A DNA stretch of 56,361 nt from Burkholderiales bacterium (GCA_016192425.1 JACPUE010000055.1:1-56361), one strand, 5' to 3'. Shown: positions 39,010 to 47,958, counted from the first letter of the stretch. Made by a program: numbers and translations. The notes: generated by a model from the sequence alone, not told the origin.

Positions 39010-41706
39010 TCACAGCGCGTGGGTCACGAGCTTGAACTCCGGGTCGTCCGGGTAGGCCTTGATCGAGAAGCCCAGGTTGCGCATCAGCTTGAGCATGTCC
39101 GGGTTGTTGGCGAGCACCAGGCCTTCGATGGTGGCCAGGCCCTTGTCGCGCGCCACGTCCATGATGCTCAGCATGAGGCGCGAGCCCATGCCCTTGCCGC
39201 TGAAGTCGTCGGCCACCACCAGCGCGAATTCGCAGCTCGTGAGATCGGGGTTGGTCACGTAGCGTGAGACTCCGACGATGCGCTCGGTCTCCTGCACCAT
39301 GCCGTCTTCGTCCACCTGGCGGTTCTTGACCACCGCGACCAGCGCCATTTCGCGGTCATAGTCGATGAGTGTGAAGCGCGCCAGCATGGCCGGCGGCAGC
39401 TTGGCCATGGTGGACACATAGCGGAAGTAGCGGCTCTCTGGCGAGAGGCCTTGCACCAGATCCTGGAGCATTTGCGCATCGTCCGGGCGAACGGGACGCA
39501 CCGTATATTCGCCCCCGCCCCGCAGTGGCCAGACCTGCTCGAAGCGGGCCGGGTACGGCAGGATGGCCAGATGGTTGTAGCGGCTGGACACCCCGCCGAC
39601 GACCTGGGGAGCATGGTCCACCACAATGCGCGCATCCACTGCGACTGCGCCCGATTCATCGACGATGATGGGGTTGATGTCCATTTCGCGCAGTTGCGGC
39701 AGTTCGCACACCATTTCGGAAACGCGCAGCAGCACCTGTTCCAGCGCCTCCAGATCGACCGCACGCGAGCCGCGCCATTCGCCCAGGGTTTCGGCCACAC
39801 GCGAGCGCTGGATCATGCTGCGCGCCAGGAACTGGTTCAGGGGCGGCAGTTCCATGGCGCGGTCGTTGATGAGCTCGATCATGGTGCCACCGGCGCCAAA
39901 GGAGATGACCGGGCCGAAGGGGTCGTCGGTGACCAGGCCGATGCAGACCTCCCGGCCGCGCCGGGTGGGTGCCATGTTCTGCACCGTCACCCCGTTGATG
40001 CGTGCATCAGGCTGCAGGCGGGCCACACGCTGCACCATGTCGGTGTAGGTGTCGCGGGCGCTGGCGCCGTTCATGATGTTCAGGGCAACACCTTGCACGT
40101 CCGATTTGTGCACGATGTCCGGCGAATCGATCTTGAGCGCCACGGGGAAGCCCATTTGCGTGGCGATCATCATGGCCTCGTGCGCCGACCGCGCCAGAAT
40201 GGTGCGCGTGACCGGAATGTGGAACGCCGCCAGCAGCGTCTTGGATTCCATTTCGGTGAGGATCTTGCGGCGCTCGGCCAGCACGCTTTCGATGAGCAGG
40301 CGCGCACCCTCGATGTCGGGCCGGGCCATGGCCGAGAGCGGCGGCGGCGTCTGCTGCAGCAGCTGCTGGTTCTGGTGGAACGATGCAATGTTGCCAAAGG
40401 CCCCCACGGCCGCCTCGGGCGTACGGAAATTGGGGATGGATGCCTCCAGCAGCACGCCGCGTGCGGGGACGACGGTGGCATCGCCCATCCAGCACGAGAG
40501 CAGCGGCTTGCTCATCTGGCGCTTGACCTCGGCCACTGCGCGTGCAATGTCAGCCGGATCGATGCCATGCTTGGGAGAATGGATGACCAGCACCCCGTCG
40601 ATCTGCTTGTCGCGTGATGCGGCCTCAACCGCCAGGCGGTAGTGCTCGGGCGTCGCTTCTTCCGACAGGTCGATGAGGTCGGCCAGCGACGCCAGCGCAG
40701 GCAGCTGCGGCTTGAGCGCAGCCACGCTTTCGGGCGACAAGCGCCCCAGGTCGAGCAGGATTTCGTTCACCCAGTCGGCGGCCAGCACGCCAGGCCCGCC
40801 GCCATTGGTCACGATGGCCAGGCGCTTGCCCACGGGGCGGTAGCGCGATGCCAGGCATTTGGCTGCCGAGAACAAGGCCACAAAGGAGCGCACGCGCACG
40901 GCACCGGCCCTGCGCAGGGCCGAATCGAACACGTCGTCGCTGCCCACGATGGCGCCGCTGTGGGTTTGGGCCGCCTCGTTGCCGGCAGGTTTGCGTCCGG
41001 CCTTGAGCACCACCACAGGCTTGGCGTTGGCCGCAGAGCGCAGTGCACTCATGAAGCGGCGTGCGTTGGAAATGCCCTCCAGGTACACCACGATGCTGTG
41101 GGTCTGCGGGTCGTTGGCCAGGAAGTCAAGCACCTGGGCAATATCGACGGCCGTGTTGGGGCCCACCGACACCACCGAGGAAAAGCCCACCGCATTGTTG
41201 CGCGCCCAGTCCAGGATAGACGCCGTCAGCGCCCCGGACTGCGATACCAGGGCCAACGGGCCCGTGCGCGCCAACGGCCCTGCCACGCTGGCATTGAGCC
41301 CAAGCGCCGGGCGCTGCATGCCCAGGCAGTTGGGGCCCAGCAGCAACATGCCGACGTTTTCGGCAATGGTGCGCAACTGCGCGGCCAGCTCGGTGCCGAT
41401 GCCGCTGGAGATGATCATGGCCGAACGGCAGCCCATGCGCCCAGCCACTTCCAGGGCTGTGCGGATGTCTTCATGGGGCAGCGCGATGATGGCCAGATCG
41501 GCCCGGCTTTGCGCCAGATCGGCCAGGGTACCCGAGGTATGGATGTCCAGAAACACCAGGCGTCCGGTGAAACGCTGGGCACGCAAGGCCTCATGCAAGG
41601 CCTGGGCCTGGGAATGTTGCGCGCCCTCGCCATCGCCCTCGTGGGGCCCGGCAAAGACAGCCACCGTCTGGGGAGCAAACAAGGGGGTCAGATAGTGTTT
41701 GTCCAT
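39010..41706 (-). CDS. PatZ-like protein lysine acetyltransferase (acyl-CoA synthetase-like domain plus GNAT domain)
   Basis: An 898-residue multidomain protein. Domains in order: a CoA-binding Rossmann domain (about 5-130), succinyl-CoA-ligase-like domains with 'LGPNCLGMQRPALGLNAS' and a His in 'AAQTHSGAIVGSDDVF', an ATP-grasp part (about 490-700) with 'GFPVALKIDSPDIVHKSDV', and a C-terminal GNAT acetyltransferase (about 735-898) with acetyl-CoA site 'DDFSGKGMGSRLM'. This is the layout of PatZ/YfiQ, which acetylates metabolic enzymes such as acetyl-CoA synthetase. CGGAG precedes the ATG at 41706. The substrate is inferred by family. Confidence 0.9.
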   Translation of the reverse strand: MDKHYLTPLFAPQTVAVFAGPHEGDGEGAQHSQAQALHEALRAQRFTGRLVFLDIHTSGTLADLAQSRADLAIIALPHEDIRTALEVAGRMGCRSAMIISSGIGTELAAQLRTIAENVGMLLLGPNCLGMQRPALGLNASVAGPLARTGPLALVSQSGALTASILDWARNNAVGFSSVVSVGPNTAVDIAQVLDFLANDPQTHSIVVYLEGISNARRFMSALRSAANAKPVVVLKAGRKPAGNEAAQTHSGAIVGSDDVFDSALRRAGAVRVRSFVALFSAAKCLASRYRPVGKRLAIVTNGGGPGVLAADWVNEILLDLGRLSPESVAALKPQLPALASLADLIDLSEEATPEHYRLAVEAASRDKQIDGVLVIHSPKHGIDPADIARAVAEVKRQMSKPLLSCWMGDATVVPARGVLLEASIPNFRTPEAAVGAFGNIASFHQNQQLLQQTPPPLSAMARPDIEGARLLIESVLAERRKILTEMESKTLLAAFHIPVTRTILARSAHEAMMIATQMGFPVALKIDSPDIVHKSDVQGVALNIMNGASARDTYTDMVQRVARLQPDARINGVTVQNMAPTRRGREVCIGLVTDDPFGPVISFGAGGTMIELINDRAMELPPLNQFLARSMIQRSRVAETLGEWRGSRAVDLEALEQVLLRVSEMVCELPQLREMDINPIIVDESGAVAVDARIVVDHAPQVVGGVSSRYNHLAILPYPARFEQVWPLRGGGEYTVRPVRPDDAQMLQDLVQGLSPESRYFRYVSTMAKLPPAMLARFTLIDYDREMALVAVVKNRQVDEDGMVQETERIVGVSRYVTNPDLTSCEFALVVADDFSGKGMGSRLMLSIMDVARDKGLATIEGLVLANNPDMLKLMRNLGFSIKAYPDDPEFKLVTHAL

Positions 41707-41760
41707 AGCAAACTCCGAAAAACCTCCCTCCGGCCAGGCGTGCAGCGTGCCTGCGAGAGG

Positions 41761-41800
41761 AAAAAAGAAAACGGGCTACAGCATTTCTACTGTAACCCGT
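41761..41800 (-). terminator. Intrinsic terminator after tRNA-Pro
   Basis: On the minus strand ACGGGTTACAG and CTGTAGCCCGT form an 11-bp stem (one mismatch) around TAGAAATG, followed by TTTCTTTTTT, about 17 nt after the tRNA 3' end. Confidence 0.88.
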
Positions 41801-41816
41801 TGTCTTCGGTGAAAAA

Positions 41817-41893
41817 TGGTCGGCGTGGCGGGATTCGAACTCGCGACCCCTTGCACCCCATGCAAGTGCGCTACCAGGCTGCGCTACACGCCG
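41817..41893 (-). tRNA. tRNA-Pro (anticodon GGG)
   Basis: 77 nt including an encoded CCA. The acceptor arms CGGCGTG/CACGCCG pair; the D-arm 'AGCGCAGCCTGGTAGCGC' and T-arm 'GTTCGAATC' are standard; the anticodon stem CTTGC/GCAAG encloses the loop ATGGGGT, giving anticodon GGG. It decodes CCC/CCU proline codons. It lies between the MerR gene and the PatZ-like gene, and a terminator follows. Confidence 0.97.
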
Positions 41894-41919
41894 ACAAGAC
41901 TTAAATTATATACCAATAT

Positions 41920-42345
41920 TCAGCCATCAATCAAAAGCATCTGGCGAATTTCAAGAAGTTCTTGCCGCACCGATGCCATGTCATGCAGCGCCAGGGCTGC
42001 GGATGGCTGCTCAGTGCTGTCCCAGGCCTCTTCCGGCGGCACGCCGCCGTCAAGGCCGACATCCAATGCAGGTGTACTGCGCTGCGCATGGAGCATTTCC
42101 TGCAGCTTGTTGCGCGCACCGCTGATGGTGAAGCCCTGGTCATACAGCAGATCGCGGATGCGGCGGATCATCAGCACCTCGTGGTGCTGGTAGTAGCGCC
42201 GGTTGCCGCGCCGCTTCATAGGACGCAGTTGCGTGAATTCCTGCTCCCAATAGCGCAGCACATGGGGTTTGACGCCGCAGAGCTCCGCCACCTCACCAAT
42301 GGTGAAGTAGCGCTTGGCCGGAATGGAAGGGAGCACAGTACCCAT
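41920..42345 (-). CDS. MerR family transcriptional regulator (downstream of ihfA)
   Basis: A 141-residue MerR-type protein. The N-terminal winged HTH is 'YFTIGEVAELCGVKPHVLRY' followed by 'WEQEF' and 'RRGNRRYYQHHEVLMIRRI', and then a short helical region. The C-terminus lacks Cys or other effector-site residues, as in the MlrA/YcgE-like group often found after ihfA in Betaproteobacteria. The regulated genes are unknown. The ATG at 42345 was preferred over 42363. A perfect 19-bp dyad (42442-42460) lies upstream. Confidence 0.85.
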   Translation of the reverse strand: MGTVLPSIPAKRYFTIGEVAELCGVKPHVLRYWEQEFTQLRPMKRRGNRRYYQHHEVLMIRRIRDLLYDQGFTISGARNKLQEMLHAQRSTPALDVGLDGGVPPEEAWDSTEQPSAALALHDMASVRQELLEIRQMLLIDG

Positions 42346-42441
42346 GGGAAGACAAGGCCACAAAAGGCAGGGAGCGGCGACAACACCGACGCCAAACCGT
42401 TAAGCGTACCGCAGACCCGGACGATACGCCACCGCATTGCT

Positions 42442-42460
42442 GCGAATGAACCACATTCGC
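42442..42460. promoter_or_regulatory. 19-bp palindrome between ihfA and the MerR gene
   Basis: GCGAATG-AACCA-CATTCGC is a perfect 7-5-7 dyad about 100 bp upstream of the MerR gene start and 17 bp after the ihfA stop. There is no T-tract on the minus strand, so an operator is more likely than a terminator. Confidence 0.45.
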
Positions 42461-42476
42461 CACAATGCGCGCAGGA

Positions 42477-42821
42477 TCAGCCAGCGGTGCCCTGGATCTG
42501 CTCTTTCAGCTTGCTGCTGGCGTGGAAGGTCACCACCCGGCGCGCGCCAATGGGAATGGTCTCGCCCGTGCGCGGATTGCGACCGGGACGCGGGGCCTTG
42601 GTGCGGATCTGGAAATTGCCAAAACCTGTGAGCTTGACGTCCTGGCCATCAACCAGGCTCTGGGCGATCAGGTCGAAAAAGGCGTCGATCATGTCCTTGG
42701 ACTCGCGCTTGTTCAGGCCAATGTGCTCGAACAGCAAGTCCGCCAGCTGCGCCTTGGTCAGCGCGGGCGTTTCCAGGCTCTCCACCGCGAATTCGATCAC
42801 CTCATTGCTCCGTTCCAGCAT
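42477..42821 (-). CDS. ihfA: Integration host factor subunit alpha
   Basis: A 114-residue DNA-bending HU/IHF protein. Diagnostic stretches are 'PALTKAQLADLLFEHIGLNK', 'RESKDMIDAFFDLIAQSLVD' and 'GFGNFQIRTKAPRPGRNPRT', with the intercalating Pro in 'RPGRNPRTGE'. The heterodimer partner IhfB is not in the window. It follows pheT in the translation operon, as in many Proteobacteria, and the start lies within the last codons of pheT; the ATG at 42821 is used, and GTG codons at 42824 and 42827 are alternatives. An extended N-terminus of about 20 residues precedes the core fold. Confidence 0.94.
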   Translation of the reverse strand: MLERSNEVIEFAVESLETPALTKAQLADLLFEHIGLNKRESKDMIDAFFDLIAQSLVDGQDVKLTGFGNFQIRTKAPRPGRNPRTGETIPIGARRVVTFHASSKLKEQIQGTAG

Positions 42822-45261
42822 CACCACGCAACCTTGCGCCCACCTGGGCCTTGAGTTGTGCCAGCACGGCCTGCACGGCCGCTTCGATGTCCGCTTCGGT
42901 CAGCGGCGCATGGCCCCCCAGGGTCAGGCGCACCGCCAGGCTCTTTTCACCAGGCTCCAGCCCGGCCGATCCGGCCTGGGTGCCCTTGCCCTGCTGCGGA
43001 CGGAACACGTCGAACAGCACGGCGTGGCGAAGCAAGTCTGCGGGCAGCGCAGCCTGGATCGCGCCCATGATAGCGCCATGGGTGACGGCTTCGGCCACCA
43101 CCACCGCCAGATCGCGCTCCACGGCCTGGTGCTTGGGCACCGGCACAAACCGAGGCACCGGGCGTTGGAGCGCGGCGTCGAGCTCCAGCTCGAAGAGCAC
43201 CGGCGCCTGGGGCAGTTCCCAGGCCTGGCGCCAGCGGGGGTGCAGCTCGCCCACATAGCCGACCACGCGCTCGCCCAGGCACACACGGGCGCAGCGCCCT
43301 GGGTGCATGGCTGGGTGCTCTGCGGGCTCAAAGCGTGCGTTCAGGGGCGCCAGCAGCGCCTCGACATCACCCTTCACGTCAAAGAAATCAACCGCCTGGT
43401 CCTTGCGGCCCCACTGCAGCAGGTCGGCGGCCCCATAGGCCAGCCCGGCCACGCGCATGGGCTGGTGGTAGCCCTGGACCGTGGTGTCGGTGTCGGCCAC
43501 CGACGCATCGCGCAGGAACACCCGGCCCAGCTCGAACACGCGCACGCGCTCGGCGCGGCGGTCGGTGTTGAACTTGAGCACCTGCAGCAGCGACCCCAGC
43601 AGGGTCGAGCGCATCACGCTCATCTGGCTGGCGATGGGGTTGAGCAGGCGGATGGGGTCGGCATTGCCCGCCAGTTCCCGCTCCCAGCGCTCCTCCACAA
43701 AGGAGAAGTTGATGGTCTCCTGGTAGCCCAGCCCGGCCAGCATGCGGCGCACCGCAAACGGGCTGCGCTGGCTTTCCAGCTGCAGCTTGGGCGTGATGGG
43801 GGCCAGCGGCGGCGTGGTGGGCAGGTTGTTGTAGCCCACCATGCGGGCCACTTCCTCGATCAGGTCTTCCTCGATGGCGAGGTCGAAGCGGTATGAGGGC
43901 GGCAGCACTGTGACCGTGCCCTCGCCCTGTGTGACCGGCAGGCCCAGGCCCCGCAGCGCATCCGCGCACTGCGCCTGGGTTAGCGGCATGCCGATGACCT
44001 TGGCCGCGCGCGCCACGCGCAGCGTGACGCTCTGGGGCTGGGGCATGGCCACCTGCTGGTCCACCACCGGGCCGCAGGCGGTTTCGGGCGTACCGCAGAT
44101 CTCGATGACGAGCTGGGTGATGCGCTCGATGTGCTCCACGGTAAGCTGCGGGTCGACGCCGCGCTCGAAGCGGTGGCCCGCGTCGGTGGAGAAGTTGTAG
44201 CGGCGCGAACGCCCCGCCACGGCCTTGGGCCACCAGAAGGCGGCCTCAATGTAGATGTTGCGCGTGTCGTCGGACACCGCCGTGGCGTCGCCGCCCATGA
44301 TGCCTGCGAGCGACTCCACCTGCTGGTCGTCGGCGATCACGCCGACCTTCTCGTCCACTTCGACGGTACTGCCGTTGAGCAGCTTGAGCTGTTCGCCCGC
44401 CTTGCCCCAGCGGACATCCAGGCCGCCGTGGATCTTGTCGAGGTCGAAGATGTGCGAGGGGCGGCCCAGCTCAAACATCACGTAGTTGGAGATGTCCACC
44501 AGAGGCGCCACACTGCGCTGGCCGCAGCGCGCCAGGCGGTCGACCATCCACTGCGGGGTCTTGGCCTGCGTGTTGACCTTGCGCACGATGCGGCCGGAGA
44601 AGCGCCCGCACAGGTCGGGGGCGCTGACCTTGACGGGCAGCTTGTCGTCCAGCGCCACGGCCACCGCGGGGAACGCGGGCGCCTTGAGTGGCGCGCCGGT
44701 CAGGGCCGCCACTTCGCGTGCCACGCCATACACACTGAGGCAGTGCGCCAGATTGGGCGTGAGCTTGAGCGTGAACAGCGTGTCGTCCAGGTTCAAATAC
44801 TGGCGGATGTCCTGGCCCAGCGGGGCATCAAGCGGCAGCTCCAGCAGGCCGCCGTGGTCTTCCGAGAGCTTGAGCTCGCGTGCCGAGCACAGCATGCCCT
44901 GGCTTTCCACGCCGCGCAGCTTGCCCACCTTGATGAGGAAGGGCTTGCCGTCCTCGCCGGGCGGCAGCTCGGCGCCCACCAGGGCGCAGGGCACGCGGAT
45001 GCCCACGCGCGCATTGGGCGCGCCGCAGACGATGTTGAGCAACTCGCCCTGGCCCACGTCCACCTGGCACACGCGCAGGCGGTCGGCGTTGGGGTGCTGC
45101 TGGGCGTCCTTGATCTCGCCCACCACGATTTTGGTGAACGGCGGCGCCACGGGCTGCAGCTCTTCGACCTCCAGCCCCGCCATGGTCAGGGTGTCGGCCA
45201 GTTCTTGGGTGGAAAGCGGCGGGTTGCAGAACTCGCGCAACCAGGATTCAGGAAATTGCAT
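42802..45261 (-). CDS. pheT: Phenylalanine-tRNA ligase beta subunit
   Basis: An 819-residue PheT. It starts 'MQFPESWLREFCNPPLSTQE' with the tRNA-binding (EMAP-like) domain about 40-150 ('IVVGEIKDAQQHPNADRLRV'), then B3/B4 editing ('GRPSHIFDLDKI'), B5 and catalytic-like domains ('RRYNFSTDAGHRFERGVDPQ') and the C-terminal anticodon-binding FDX-ACB domain ending near residue 815. It forms the alpha2-beta2 enzyme with PheS. The ATG at 45261 was chosen for the conserved N-terminus; the upstream extension is R1 repeat sequence. It overlaps ihfA. Confidence 0.97.
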   Translation of the reverse strand: MQFPESWLREFCNPPLSTQELADTLTMAGLEVEELQPVAPPFTKIVVGEIKDAQQHPNADRLRVCQVDVGQGELLNIVCGAPNARVGIRVPCALVGAELPPGEDGKPFLIKVGKLRGVESQGMLCSARELKLSEDHGGLLELPLDAPLGQDIRQYLNLDDTLFTLKLTPNLAHCLSVYGVAREVAALTGAPLKAPAFPAVAVALDDKLPVKVSAPDLCGRFSGRIVRKVNTQAKTPQWMVDRLARCGQRSVAPLVDISNYVMFELGRPSHIFDLDKIHGGLDVRWGKAGEQLKLLNGSTVEVDEKVGVIADDQQVESLAGIMGGDATAVSDDTRNIYIEAAFWWPKAVAGRSRRYNFSTDAGHRFERGVDPQLTVEHIERITQLVIEICGTPETACGPVVDQQVAMPQPQSVTLRVARAAKVIGMPLTQAQCADALRGLGLPVTQGEGTVTVLPPSYRFDLAIEEDLIEEVARMVGYNNLPTTPPLAPITPKLQLESQRSPFAVRRMLAGLGYQETINFSFVEERWERELAGNADPIRLLNPIASQMSVMRSTLLGSLLQVLKFNTDRRAERVRVFELGRVFLRDASVADTDTTVQGYHQPMRVAGLAYGAADLLQWGRKDQAVDFFDVKGDVEALLAPLNARFEPAEHPAMHPGRCARVCLGERVVGYVGELHPRWRQAWELPQAPVLFELELDAALQRPVPRFVPVPKHQAVERDLAVVVAEAVTHGAIMGAIQAALPADLLRHAVLFDVFRPQQGKGTQAGSAGLEPGEKSLAVRLTLGGHAPLTEADIEAAVQAVLAQLKAQVGARLRGDAGTEQ

Positions 45262-45282
45262 AGTCAGACTTCTTTGGCGTGC

Positions 45283-45345
45283 TCTTGGAAAGTGAGCTGC
45301 TGGCGCTTTGCTGAATACAGACAAGCGCAAGGCGCTCACTTTTTT
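45283..45345 (+). repeat. R1-like repeat, copy H (pheS-pheT gap)
   Basis: AGTGAGC and GCTCACT arms enclose AGCTGCTGGCGCTTTG and GACAAGCGCAAGG; the inner AGCTGC(T)GGCGC...GCGC core matches R1, while the outer arms differ. It fills most of the 87-nt gap between pheS and pheT. Confidence 0.6.
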
Positions 45346-45348
45346 GCA

Positions 45349-46401
45349 TTACTGGAACTGCGACAGGAAACGGATGTCGCCGTCGAAGAACAGGCGCAAA
45401 TCGTTCACGCCATAGCGCAGCATGGTGAAGCGGTCCAACCCCATGCCGAAGGCAAAGCCGATGTAGCGCTCGGGGTCCAGCCCCATGTTGCGCACCACGT
45501 TGGGGTGCACCTGGCCCGAGCCCGCCACCTCCAGCCAGCGGCCGGCCAGCGGCCCGTCCTGGAACTGGATGTCGATCTCGGCGCTGGGCTCGGTGAAGGG
45601 AAAGAAGCTGGGCCGGAAGCGCAGCACCAGGTCGTCGCTCTCAAAGAAGGTGCGGCAGAACGCCGTGAAAACCACCTTGAGATCCTTGAAGCTGACGTTC
45701 TCGCCGATCCACAGGCCTTCGCACTGGTGGAACATGGGCGAGTGCGTGGCGTCGCTGTCCACACGGTAGGTGCGGCCGGGCACGATCACGCGGATCTCGG
45801 GCATGGACTGGCCCGCGTCAAGCAAGGCACGGTGCTGCTTGACATGCTGCACCGCATGGCGCACCTGCACCGGGCTGGTGTGGGTGCGCAGCAGGTTGGG
45901 AGCGCCCGGCGTGCCGCCTTCGATGTAGAAGGTGTCGTGCATGGAGCGCGCGGGGTGGTCCTCGGGCGTGTTGAGGGCCGTGAAATTGAACCAGTCGGCC
46001 TCGATCTCGGGGCCCTCGGCCACGTCAAAACCCATGGAGCCGAAGATGCCCTGGATGCGTTCGAGCGTGAGCGACACCGGGTGCAGGCCGCCCTGGCCCT
46101 GCTTTCGGCCCGGCAGGGACACGTCCAGCGCCTCGGCCTTGAGCTGGGCCTGCAACTGGGCATCCTGCAGCGCCTGGCGGCGCTCGTTCAGGGCGGCTTC
46201 GATGGCTTGCTTGGCCAGGTTGATGGCAGCCCCGCGCGATTTCTTCTCTTCGACGGAAAGCTGGGCCATGCCCTTCATCAGTTCGGTCACGCGACCGGCC
46301 TTGCCCAGGAACTGGGCCTTGGCATTTTCCAGATCGGCGGGTGTGGCGCTGTGCGCAAACTGCTCGCGCGCGCTTTCGACCAGCAAGTCCAACTCGTTCA
46401 T
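45349..46401 (-). CDS. pheS: Phenylalanine-tRNA ligase alpha subunit
   Basis: A 350-residue PheS with an N-terminal coiled coil (about 1-90) and a class II catalytic core: motif 1 region '[20 protein letters not shown]' (written '[11 protein letters not shown]'), '[20 protein letters not shown]', motif 2 '[20 protein letters not shown]' and motif 3 '[19 protein letters not shown]'. It charges tRNA-Phe with PheT. A putative intrinsic terminator (46413-46455) with an overlapping R1 repeat lies directly upstream, after rplT, in the position of the E. coli pheS attenuator. Confidence 0.97.
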   Translation of the reverse strand: MNELDLLVESAREQFAHSATPADLENAKAQFLGKAGRVTELMKGMAQLSVEEKKSRGAAINLAKQAIEAALNERRQALQDAQLQAQLKAEALDVSLPGRKQGQGGLHPVSLTLERIQGIFGSMGFDVAEGPEIEADWFNFTALNTPEDHPARSMHDTFYIEGGTPGAPNLLRTHTSPVQVRHAVQHVKQHRALLDAGQSMPEIRVIVPGRTYRVDSDATHSPMFHQCEGLWIGENVSFKDLKVVFTAFCRTFFESDDLVLRFRPSFFPFTEPSAEIDIQFQDGPLAGRWLEVAGSGQVHPNVVRNMGLDPERYIGFAFGMGLDRFTMLRYGVNDLRLFFDGDIRFLSQFQ

Positions 46402-46412
46402 ATGCGTACTTC

Positions 46413-46455
46413 AAAAAAGAAACAAGGGCTAGTGCCTTTCAAAGCCCTAGCCCTT
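46413..46455 (-). terminator. Terminator/attenuator-like hairpin upstream of pheS
   Basis: On the minus strand AAGGGCTAG and CTAGCCCTT form a perfect 9-bp stem with a 14-nt loop, followed by GTTTCTTTTTT, 11 nt before the pheS ATG. It lies between co-directional rplT and pheS, so it must be partial or conditional. The stem is the distal part of R1 copy F. Confidence 0.7.
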
Positions 46456-46493
46456 GTAGTTTGTGCGCTGGCAGCTATCAAAATGATAGTTGC
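46423..46493 (-). repeat. R1 double-hairpin repeat, copy F (rplT-pheS gap)
   Basis: On the minus strand it begins AACTATCATTTTGATAGC, then TGCCAGCGCACAAACTAC and AAGGGCTAGGGC. The left arms ACTATCA/TGATAGC and the GCCAGCGC core match copies A and E. Confidence 0.8.
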
Positions 46494-46504
46494 CTGCCGG
46501 GAAC

Positions 46505-46864
46505 TCAGGCAGCCAGCTTGGCCTTGACCTGCTCCACGATGCTGCCAAAGGCAGCCTTGTCGTGCACTGCGAGGTCGGCCAGCATCTTGCGGTCGATCTC
46601 GATGGCAGCCTTCTTCAGGCCGTTGGCGAACTGGCTGTAGGTCAGGCCCAGTTCACGCACACCGGCGTTGATACGGGCAATCCAGAGGCGGCGGAACACG
46701 CGCTTCTTGGCACGGCGGTCACGGTAGGCATATTGCCCAGCCTTCATTACCGCCTGTTTGGCGACGCGGAAGACATTACCGCGGCGACCGCGAAAACCCT
46801 TGGCAAGGGCCAGAACCTTTTTGTGACGGGCATGGGCCGTAACACCACGTTTGACGCGAGGCAT
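46505..46864 (-). CDS. rplT: 50S ribosomal protein L20
   Basis: A 119-residue L20, beginning '[20 protein letters not shown]' with '[20 protein letters not shown]' next; complete and of normal length. L20 binds 23S rRNA early in assembly and, in E. coli, represses the rpmI-rplT part of its own operon. It follows rpmI by 26 nt. Its C-terminus ends 'EQVKAKLAA'. Confidence 0.98.
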   Translation of the reverse strand: MPRVKRGVTAHARHKKVLALAKGFRGRRGNVFRVAKQAVMKAGQYAYRDRRAKKRVFRRLWIARINAGVRELGLTYSQFANGLKKAAIEIDRKMLADLAVHDKAAFGSIVEQVKAKLAA

Positions 46865-46890
46865 GTGAGTACTCCTTGTTCGTCAGTTGA

Positions 46891-47094
46891 TTACAGGCCA
46901 GCAAAGGGCAGCATCTGTGCCATGTGACCCATGTTGGTCTCATGGACAGCAGTGATACCACGCAGTTGGCGCTTGTTCTTGGTGGTCTTCTTGGTCAGGA
47001 TGTGACGCTTGAAGGCTTGACCGCGCTTGACGGTACCACCCGGACGAACGCGGAAGCGCTTCTTGGCGCTGCTCTTGGTCTTCATTTTGGGCAT
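46891..47094 (-). CDS. rpmI: 50S ribosomal protein L35
   Basis: A 67-residue L35 with the usual '[20 protein letters not shown]' start and Lys/Arg-rich body ('[19 protein letters not shown]'). An AGAGGAGCA site precedes the ATG at 47094; upstream extensions are leader sequence. The infC-rpmI gap carries inverted repeats (47127-47148) that could form the regulatory RNA bound by L20 in related operons. Confidence 0.97.
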   Translation of the reverse strand: MPKMKTKSSAKKRFRVRPGGTVKRGQAFKRHILTKKTTKNKRQLRGITAVHETNMGHMAQMLPFAGL

Positions 47095-47126
47095 GTGAAT
47101 GCTCCTCTTTTTTGTGCTCGTGAGGC

Positions 47127-47148
47127 GTTTGCAAACCAGCTTGCAAAC
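47127..47148. promoter_or_regulatory. Hairpin in the infC-rpmI leader
   Basis: GTTTGCAA-ACCAGC-TTGCAAAC, a perfect 8-bp stem 32 nt upstream of rpmI. A second hairpin GGCGGG/CCCGCC lies near 47173-47192. Either could be part of an L20-responsive leader. No T-tract follows the first. Confidence 0.45.
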
Positions 47149-47274
47149 TTGTTGGCCCCGAGCCACTTTTCATGGCGGGCTTTCACCCGCCAGGGCCGCA
47201 GCGTCATACGCTGCGGATCTTGGCGACACCGGCTTTGCAGCCACCGACGCCAGATTCAATTCCCGGCAGGCTGC

Positions 47275-47874
47275 TCAGCCTGCCTGCTCCGCACTCCCTG
47301 CCGCCTCGGCCACGGGCTTGGCGCCTGCCTTCTTGCGCGCCGGGGCGATCATCATGATCATCTGGCGGCCTTCGAGCTTGGGAAACTGCTCCACCAGAAT
47401 GGTGTCCGCCAGGTCGTCGCGCAGACGGTTCAGCAAGGCCAGGCCCAGCTCCTGGTGCGTGATCTCGCGGCCACGGAAGCGCAGCGTGATCTTGCACTTG
47501 TCGCCCTCGGCGAGGAACCGGCGGATGTTACGCAACTTGATGTTGTAGTCGCCATCGTCGGTACCCGGACGGAACTTCACTTCCTTGATTTCAATGACCG
47601 TCTGCTTGGCCTTGGCTTCTGCCGCGCGCTTTTGCTCCTGGTACTTGAACTTGCCATAGTCCATGAGCCTGCACACCGGCGGATTGGCCGTGGCGGCGAT
47701 TTCGACCAGATCGACATCCAGGTCGCCCGCCATGCGCAAAGCCTCCATGAGGCTGACCACTCCGATGGGCTCGTTCTCCGGCCCGGACAGGCGCACTTCC
47801 GGCGCGGTGATCTCGCGGTTCAGGCGGTGCTTGCGCTCTTCACGCTGGCGGCGGTCACGAAATTCAGTAGCTAT
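47275..47874 (-). CDS. infC: Translation initiation factor IF-3
   Basis: About 199 residues. The N-domain has '[20 protein letters not shown]' and '[20 protein letters not shown]', followed by '[12 protein letters not shown]', the linker, and the C-domain '[19 protein letters not shown]'. IF-3 proofreads start codons. No ATG lies near the start: a GTG at 47883 directly abuts the AAGGG purine run, while an ATA at 47874 sits 8 nt after it. A rare AUA start, like AUU in E. coli infC, would allow autoregulation by IF-3, so it is used here. The C-terminus has an Ala-rich extension of about 20 residues. Confidence 0.93.
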   Translation of the reverse strand: MATEFRDRRQREERKHRLNREITAPEVRLSGPENEPIGVVSLMEALRMAGDLDVDLVEIAATANPPVCRLMDYGKFKYQEQKRAAEAKAKQTVIEIKEVKFRPGTDDGDYNIKLRNIRRFLAEGDKCKITLRFRGREITHQELGLALLNRLRDDLADTILVEQFPKLEGRQMIMMIAPARKKAGAKPVAEAAGSAEQAG

Positions 47875-47920
47875 GGCTTTCACCCTTGATCAAAAAAACG
47901 ACAAAACGCAGCGGCACAGG

Positions 47921-47949
47921 AAAACCCGCAAGCGCAGGGCTTACGGGTT
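47921..47949 (-). terminator. Weak hairpin between thrS and infC
   Basis: On the minus strand AACCCGTAAGC-CCTGC-GCTTGCGGGTT makes an 11-bp stem (one G-U pair) followed by TTCC. The T-tract is short, so partial termination or mRNA processing between thrS and infC is more likely than a full stop. Confidence 0.45.
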
Positions 47950-47958
47950 CAATTCCGG

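Noticed and set aside
47860-47883. Similarity of the infC start (ATAGCTACTGAATTT) to the left end of R1 copy D
   Set aside because: Shares about 11 bases but not the second hairpin or core; the codons encode conserved IF-3 residues, so chance is more likely.
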